Positions 51,753-56,023 of a stretch of DNA of 56,023 nt are shown here, in pieces. The position numbers and the translations under genes are program-made. The notes below the pieces were generated by a model. It made no database searches, was not told the origin of the DNA, and saw only the letters and a program-made list of their open reading frames with translations. Every line of letters begins with the position of its first letter. The stretch's first letter is position 1. Origin of the DNA: Candidatus Gastranaerophilales bacterium (GTDB taxonomy: Bacteria > Cyanobacteriota > Vampirovibrionia > Gastranaerophilales > Gastranaerophilaceae); NCBI GenBank assembly GCA_944326605.1, contig CALVEM010000014.1, positions 1 to 56,023 of the forward strand, written 5' to 3'.

Positions 51753-52748
51753 ATGTTACAACAGGGATTAAATAACTTGAAGATAAAACCGCTCACAAAA
51801 GACCAGCTAATAATTTCAGCAGACAGGCTCACACGATTTAAAGAAACCGAAACAAAATATCTGCGTGTTTTTAAAGATATTATCCTTAACAACCTCATTG
51901 AGCCTAAATTTAAAAAGACAGATCTTGATGAAATGGATTATGACAAACTGAAAAATTTGGCTGAGCAAATAATTAATTCTTCACTTGATGAAAAATTTGA
52001 AGACGCATTAATCAACCAGAGGCTTCTGGATTACGAAAATTCAATATTTAAACTTGACACTAATACTCAAAAGCTATTGAAAAACAAAATTAATTATAAA
52101 GCTATAATTAAGCTTTTGCCTGATGATATACCTTTAAATTTAAAATTTTTACAGGCTTTAGACAAAGAAAATCCGATTTTACACAGGGAACAAGAAGGAT
52201 TTTGCTTCCCTATAAAAAAAGTAATACTCTGTGAAGGCATAACTGAAGAAACTCTTCTGCCGGAGTTTGCAAAACTCTGCGGATATGATTTTAATAAAAA
52301 CGGCGTATATGTTGTTTCTGCCGGCGGCAAAAATCAGGTCGTAAAATATTTCTATAACTTTGCAGACACATTAAAAATCCCGGTATTTGTACTGCTTGAT
52401 AAAGATGCACTTGAAAATTATAATGAGATTTTGCCCAAATTGAGAGAATTTGACAGAATTCACATCTTAAAAAGCGGAGAATTCGAGGATTTGCTGCCAG
52501 ATTCACTAATAGTTAAAGCTCTAAAATATGAAACTCAAAATATATCAATATCGACAATGGATGAACTGCCTGAATGTACATCAAGAGTAAAATTCCTTGA
52601 GGAGTTCTTTAAACACCGCGGGCTGCACGAATTTAAAAAGGCAGAATTTGCACAGGTCGTAAAGAAAAATATAACCTGCGACGAAGATATTTCCGATGAA
52701 ATTCGGGATGTAATTAAAGAAATAAAAGGGACAAAAGTCCCTTTCTAA
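51753..52748 (+). CDS. Stand-alone TOPRIM-domain protein (OLD-like nuclease fragment family)
   Basis: A 331-residue protein. Residues about 1-145 are helical and charged. Residues about 150-260 form a TOPRIM domain with the catalytic Glu in KVILCEGITEETLL and the D-x-D in FVLLDKDALE. This resembles the TOPRIM part of overcoming-lysogenization-defect (OLD) endonucleases, but the N-terminal ABC-type ATPase of those proteins is missing and no helicase partner lies nearby. A nuclease or ligand-binding role is possible. The start at 51753 lacks a clear ribosome-binding site. Confidence 0.7.
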   Translation: MLQQGLNNLKIKPLTKDQLIISADRLTRFKETETKYLRVFKDIILNNLIEPKFKKTDLDEMDYDKLKNLAEQIINSSLDEKFEDALINQRLLDYENSIFKLDTNTQKLLKNKINYKAIIKLLPDDIPLNLKFLQALDKENPILHREQEGFCFPIKKVILCEGITEETLLPEFAKLCGYDFNKNGVYVVSAGGKNQVVKYFYNFADTLKIPVFVLLDKDALENYNEILPKLREFDRIHILKSGEFEDLLPDSLIVKALKYETQNISISTMDELPECTSRVKFLEEFFKHRGLHEFKKAEFAQVVKKNITCDEDISDEIRDVIKEIKGTKVPF

Positions 52749-52750
52749 AA
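52725..52750. terminator. Bidirectional terminator overlapping the TOPRIM stop codon
   Basis: AAAGGGAC / GTCCCTTT with a four-A loop is followed by T-rich sequence on both strands. It ends the TOPRIM gene and the convergent flagellar operon. Confidence 0.85.
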
Positions 52751-52778
52751 TGGAGTTTAAATGTATATGTATTGATTT

Positions 52779-53615
52779 TTAGTTGCTTACAAGTCTCATA
52801 GCTTCTTCAAGCAATTCTTTATTTGATGAAATAAGTTTATTGGCGACTTCCATCTGCAATTTTGCCATTTGATAATACGAAATATTAGCCTTGAAATCAG
52901 CATTAGAAAGTTCTAAAAGCCCTGAACGTATTTCAGCTGCGCCTAAAAGAGGCTTACCTGATTCTTCAGTTTCCAAAAATAAACCGGGTTTAAATTCATA
53001 CAGTGCAGATGCATTATGGAAATTACGAGTAGTAACTTTATATAACGGGACAGAACGTTTTCCGCCGTCAGCTTTACCGTAAATTGTTCCGTCCCCTTTT
53101 ATTTCATAATCATCATATTTACCTAAAAACTTACCGTTATTCGGATCAATCCACAGTTTAATATTCGTTGTCGGAATATCAAGTGCACCGCCTTTCATGG
53201 CTGTTTCTTCATAAAGATCGGCAGCTATAGACTTTGTGCCCTGCATAATTTCACCTTTATCATTTAAGATATAGCCTTGAACAGTGTTGCCGTTTCTATC
53301 GCGGTAAACTCCTTCATTGTCAAATTTAAATTCTCCAAGACGGGTATAAATATTTTTGCCCTCCGCATCTTTTACAAGAAAGAAACCTTTACCTTCAAGG
53401 AACAAATTTTCAGGAGAAGTACCGGGAGTAGATTTACCCTGATCCATCTTTTTGTCATAATTTTCTGAAACAGCACCGCCTAAAAATGTTTTAAATGTGA
53501 CCTGCTCTTCTCTGAAGCCCGGAGTATAAACGTTAGTCATGTTATTTGCAATAACATCCATCCAGTTAACAGTAGATTTTTGAGTATTAAGTGCCGTTAT
53601 AAAAGAATCATTCAT
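52779..53615 (-). CDS. Flagellar hook-basal body protein (FlgF/FlgG/FlgE-like)
   Basis: A 278-residue axial protein. The N-terminal flg_bb_rod segment has SFITALNTQKSTVNWMDVIANNMTNVYTPGF. The central FLEGKGFFLV motif and the C-terminal DFKANISYYQMAKLQMEVANKLISSNKELL coiled-coil are typical of FlgE/FlgF/FlgG. At 278 residues it fits a distal rod protein better than a hook protein. It lacks the usual N-terminal rod lipid or Sec signal and would be exported by the FlhB-containing apparatus. Its start overlaps the FliK-like gene by 8 nt. Confidence 0.9.
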   Translation of the reverse strand: MNDSFITALNTQKSTVNWMDVIANNMTNVYTPGFREEQVTFKTFLGGAVSENYDKKMDQGKSTPGTSPENLFLEGKGFFLVKDAEGKNIYTRLGEFKFDNEGVYRDRNGNTVQGYILNDKGEIMQGTKSIAADLYEETAMKGGALDIPTTNIKLWIDPNNGKFLGKYDDYEIKGDGTIYGKADGGKRSVPLYKVTTRNFHNASALYEFKPGLFLETEESGKPLLGAAEIRSGLLELSNADFKANISYYQMAKLQMEVANKLISSNKELLEEAMRLVSN

Positions 53616-54456
53616 TGCCGTTCTCCTTATTATTTCTGCGTCTTTCCTGCTGCTGCCTGTTGCGGTTGCTGTAGTTCAATTCCGAATACGGAAGATTTTG
53701 CTCATCAAACCGCTGTCTCAGGGATGAAATATTATTTCTTAAATACTGCTCAACAGCCTTATCTCCCGGAATAAAGTTTGCAGCAAGACTGCCGTCTTTA
53801 TTTACTTTTATAATGACAGAAACATCTTTGTCAAAATCTATTCTGAAAGGCTGGCTTGTTTTCATTGATTCTGCCAATTTGTCCATCAAAACTGATGAAA
53901 CCTGAACATTTTTCTGCACATTTTCCGCATTGTTGTTCATTAAAGCCTGATTTACGGAATCAGATATACTTTTCATCGACATATCAGTATTTTGAACAAG
54001 ATTTGCGAAGAAATTTGCGTCGCTGTCAGACATATTAATGACATCATAATTGAAAGTTGAGGCAGAATTTACAGTTGCCATCAAATCTTTTGTATTCAAG
54101 AGGCTTTGAATATTTTGAGATAATAAAGACTGACTTTCATTATGATATTTAAAATCCGTAAAGTTAACCCCGCCTGTCAAAGCATCTGCAGGAACTATTT
54201 CATCAGCATTTTTCACATCTGTCTTAGATTTATCTGTATTTTTATCAGAATCTTTTTTTTCATCAACGGCAGTTTTATTTTCTTCTTTTGTTTCTGAAGT
54301 TTCATCAGTTTTTTCTTCTGCAGATGAAACTGTTTTCATTTCATCATCAAAAGATTTTTCAGAAGTTTTTGAACTGCTGCTTGCTTTGGTTTGTGACTGT
54401 GTAGAACTTACATCTGATGTGCTTGTTGCAGCTACCGCTGCTGCGCCTACGTTCAT
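53608..54456 (-). CDS. Flagellar hook-length control protein FliK-like
   Basis: A 282-residue protein. The first half is Ser/Thr/Lys/Glu-rich and disordered. The C-terminal part has a FliK-type conserved domain (KTSQPFRIDFDKDVSVIIKVNKDGSLAANFI) with LRQRFDEQNLPYSELNYS, and a basic Arg/Gln-rich tail. Its position between FliJ and a hook/rod gene strongly supports FliK, which measures hook length and interacts with FlhB to switch export. Confidence 0.75.
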   Translation of the reverse strand: MNVGAAAVAATSTSDVSSTQSQTKASSSSKTSEKSFDDEMKTVSSAEEKTDETSETKEENKTAVDEKKDSDKNTDKSKTDVKNADEIVPADALTGGVNFTDFKYHNESQSLLSQNIQSLLNTKDLMATVNSASTFNYDVINMSDSDANFFANLVQNTDMSMKSISDSVNQALMNNNAENVQKNVQVSSVLMDKLAESMKTSQPFRIDFDKDVSVIIKVNKDGSLAANFIPGDKAVEQYLRNNISSLRQRFDEQNLPYSELNYSNRNRQQQERRRNNKENGNE

Positions 54457-54458
54457 TG

Positions 54459-54947
54459 TTAACTACCTCCGTCTATTTCTTCTAACTTTTTCAATATTTC
54501 CTGCTCTTCTTCAATTCTTTCCTGAGATTGTCTGAAAAACCTTGTTACACCGAGTTCGGAATAAGTTTTTAGTTCCGCTTTTTTTTCTTCTTCGATATAA
54601 GCATCTCTGTGTTTTTCTTTGTGCTTTTCAAGGACTTTCACGCCCTGTTCAAGTTTAACTAGTTTTGCCGTTTCTTCATCGAGTACTTTTTGAGCTTCCA
54701 CTCTTATAGCTTCCAGTTGTTCTGCCTTTTCCCAGAGATGAACCAAATAGTTATCATAAGTTTCATACATCATAGGATCAGCCTGCCGCATATTTTTTTT
54801 TGTAGCCTCGATTTCTTCTTCGTTTTTTCTGATATTCTCTTCTGCAATTAGAACTGCCTGATGAGCTTTTTGAACAACCAGAAGTTGTTCTTCTTTTTTT
54901 CGAATTCTGAATTCCAGAACTTTTTGCAGTCGATATCTGAATGGCAT
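54459..54947 (-). CDS. Flagellar chaperone FliJ-like coiled-coil protein
   Basis: A 162-residue almost entirely coiled-coil protein (heptads from about 20 to 155, Glu/Lys-rich). It starts MPFRYRLQKVLEFRIRKKEEQ, like FliJ, the cytosolic chaperone of the flagellar export ATPase. It precedes the FliK-like gene by 2 nt. Identification rests on the coiled coil, size and operon. Confidence 0.8.
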   Translation of the reverse strand: MPFRYRLQKVLEFRIRKKEEQLLVVQKAHQAVLIAEENIRKNEEEIEATKKNMRQADPMMYETYDNYLVHLWEKAEQLEAIRVEAQKVLDEETAKLVKLEQGVKVLEKHKEKHRDAYIEEEKKAELKTYSELGVTRFFRQSQERIEEEQEILKKLEEIDGGS

Positions 54948-55035
54948 TTTATATCACTCTTTGTGTTTATTATTACTGATTTTTAGAGTGTTATAAACAT
55001 CTATATGTATGATATTAATGATGTTAGAGAAAAAG

Positions 55036-55830
55036 TCAATCTAATATAGTTACACCTGCACCTGAACTTCTGTTTGTCCTTGAACGATAATATCCGGTAT
55101 TTGTTCTGACATCAACATCTTTACCGCTGCCCATCATGGCACGCTCAGCCTCAAAATAATCCATATAAGCCGGATCCATAGCCGGAGACATTCCGGTCGG
55201 CATACCTATAAACTGGTTTTTAAAGTTACTCCATAGAGTATTTTGCCATCCGCTGCCCATTGAACCTGTAAATACAGGAGGTCTGTAATCATTATAAGTA
55301 TTATGACGGTTTGAAGAATACATTGCTTCCGGGTCATACGCTTTATAATTTTTTGCGATACTTTTAAGTGTATAAAATCTTTGATTTAAATCACCGGTCT
55401 GGACTGCTCCGAGCAATTTTTGTTCAAGCCGTTCTATACGATTTTTAGGAGAATCATATTCGTACGTTTGAAGAAGAATTTTTTTCTCTAATTTTTCAAG
55501 CCCTGAAAAGCTGTTTGAGACAGGTTTTATATTATTTGTATTATCACTTTTTCGTATAACATTAGTACGTCTGATTACACGTGGTTTGTAATAACTTCCA
55601 GGATATCTGTTATAGTATCTGTTGTATCGGGGACTGTAATAATTTTGATTATAATAATTATTATAACGATAAGGATAATAACCTGTATTTCTATACCTTA
55701 CATAAGACGGATTATAATAGTATCCGCTGTTATATCCGTTATTAAATCCGAATATATTAGACAAAATTCCGGCACTTGCCGAACCTGCTGCCAGAAGCAT
55801 TACAAACGATAATAAAACAAATTTCTTCAT
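55036..55830 (-). CDS. Exported Tyr/Asn/Arg-rich protein, unknown
   Basis: A 264-residue protein with a Sec signal peptide (MKKFVLLSFVMLLAAGSASA, cleavage near 20). Residues 25-95 are a low-complexity tract rich in Tyr, Asn and Arg (YNSGYYYNPSYV, NYYNQNYYSPRYNRYYN). Residues about 105-165 contain a helical segment with SGLEKLEKKILLQTYEYD and NRIERLEQKLLG, a repeated leucine-rich motif of about 25 residues. The latter resembles a short exported repeat found in some uncharacterised cyanobacterial proteins. Function unknown. The ribosome-binding site is AGAGGTGAGG. Confidence 0.7.
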   Translation of the reverse strand: MKKFVLLSFVMLLAAGSASAGILSNIFGFNNGYNSGYYYNPSYVRYRNTGYYPYRYNNYYNQNYYSPRYNRYYNRYPGSYYKPRVIRRTNVIRKSDNTNNIKPVSNSFSGLEKLEKKILLQTYEYDSPKNRIERLEQKLLGAVQTGDLNQRFYTLKSIAKNYKAYDPEAMYSSNRHNTYNDYRPPVFTGSMGSGWQNTLWSNFKNQFIGMPTGMSPAMDPAYMDYFEAERAMMGSGKDVDVRTNTGYYRSRTNRSSGAGVTILD

Positions 55831-55915
55831 TTAACCTCACCTCTTTTAAATATGAGACTAAATGAATTTAAAAGAATTAACTATTGCCCTATTAACTAAA
55901 AAACAAGATATAAAT

Positions 55916-56023
55916 TTATTTATAACGAACCCTGAAGGGATAATCATCAGGAATTCGCCAGCCGTTAATCTGTATCCAGCGTGTACAATATAACGGCAAT
56001 TCTGAATTTTCACTGCATCCATG
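55916..56023 (-). CDS. C-terminal 35 residues of an unknown gene, cut by the window edge
   Basis: An open frame enters from the right edge and ends at TAA 55916-55918. The tail reads HGCSENSELPLYCTRWI followed by QINGWRIPDDYPFRVRYK. It is rich in Trp, Cys and Arg and looks like a real compact protein end. The family cannot be named from this fragment. Confidence 0.5.
   Translation of the reverse strand, partial: HGCSENSELPLYCTRWIQINGWRIPDDYPFRVRYK

Noticed and set aside
54948-55035. A sigma-28 promoter for the fliJ operon
   Set aside because: The TAAA and CCGATAA-type boxes with proper spacing are not visible.
1-56023. CRISPR array, prophage or transposon
   Set aside because: No regularly spaced repeats, integrase, transposase or phage structural genes were found in either strand.

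Overview
The window looks like a chromosomal segment from a low-GC member of the non-photosynthetic sister lineage of the Cyanobacteria (Melainabacteria/Vampirovibrionia, most likely the gut order Gastranaerophilales). This is inferred, not searched. The supporting signs are DapL-type lysine biosynthesis, a carbonic anhydrase resembling the CcmM N-terminus, a BicA-like SulP transporter, prepilins with an AFTLAE[VI]L[IV]TLGIIGVV signature, PilT together with flagellar genes, and several proteins that begin with a short Asn-rich tag containing an F-x-G-like motif instead of a Sec signal. Most genes are housekeeping, and there is no prophage, transposase or CRISPR array.

Layout. 1-392: repeat-like hairpins, no gene. 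393-1300: two small unknown proteins. 1427-3570: mazG, a small ORF and an orphan peptide-type ABC ATPase. 3561-10679 (minus): EamA transporter, glgA, a 1163-residue zinc-ribbon/degenerate cyclase/degenerate ATPase/TPR protein, and dapL. 10748-14136: ruvB, prepilin locus 1 and a YibE/F membrane protein. 14147-19830: small unknown, gamma-carbonic anhydrase, metK with a structured leader, tRNA-Thr, glmS and a phospholipase-C-like protein. 19944-25876: unknown, clpB, membrane protein, recO, pilT. 26251-27607: a Type II restriction-modification pair. 27627-31607: trxB, exported protein, pgi, prepilin locus 2. 31704-36950: ribF, then a minus operon of transketolase C-half, ftsE, ftsX, degenerate receiver/GGDEF protein and a cysteine hydrolase. 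37146-43178: Pro/Gln-rich HEAT-like protein, two plsC paralogues, a phosphohexomutase and prepilin locus 3. 43242-48598: SulP transporter, metF, deoC, an ATT-start small gene, flhB and a flagellar-type sigma factor. 48595-54947: 5'-nucleotidase, cysteine-peptidase-like protein, TOPRIM protein and a flagellar flgF/G-fliK-fliJ operon. The right edge holds an exported Tyr-rich protein and the C-terminus of an unknown gene.

The most striking signal is a set of three prepilin genes (11821-12915, 30592-31607, 42151-43178; all minus). Each starts with a strong ribosome-binding site, an ATG and a short leader, then a poly-G tract (16, 10 and 10 G), then a dispersed palindromic repeat read as coding sequence, then the prepilin. 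With 16 G, locus 1 is one open frame. With 10 G, loci 2 and 3 reach a TAG three codons after the start of the tract's last full codon and would be restored by one extra G. This looks like a phase-variable family of surface pilins.

Other points worth a look are a run of leaderless promoters with exactly 6 nt between the -10 box and the ATG; catalytically dead-looking signalling domains in two proteins; secreted-type enzymes without signal peptides; and a likely ATT start codon.
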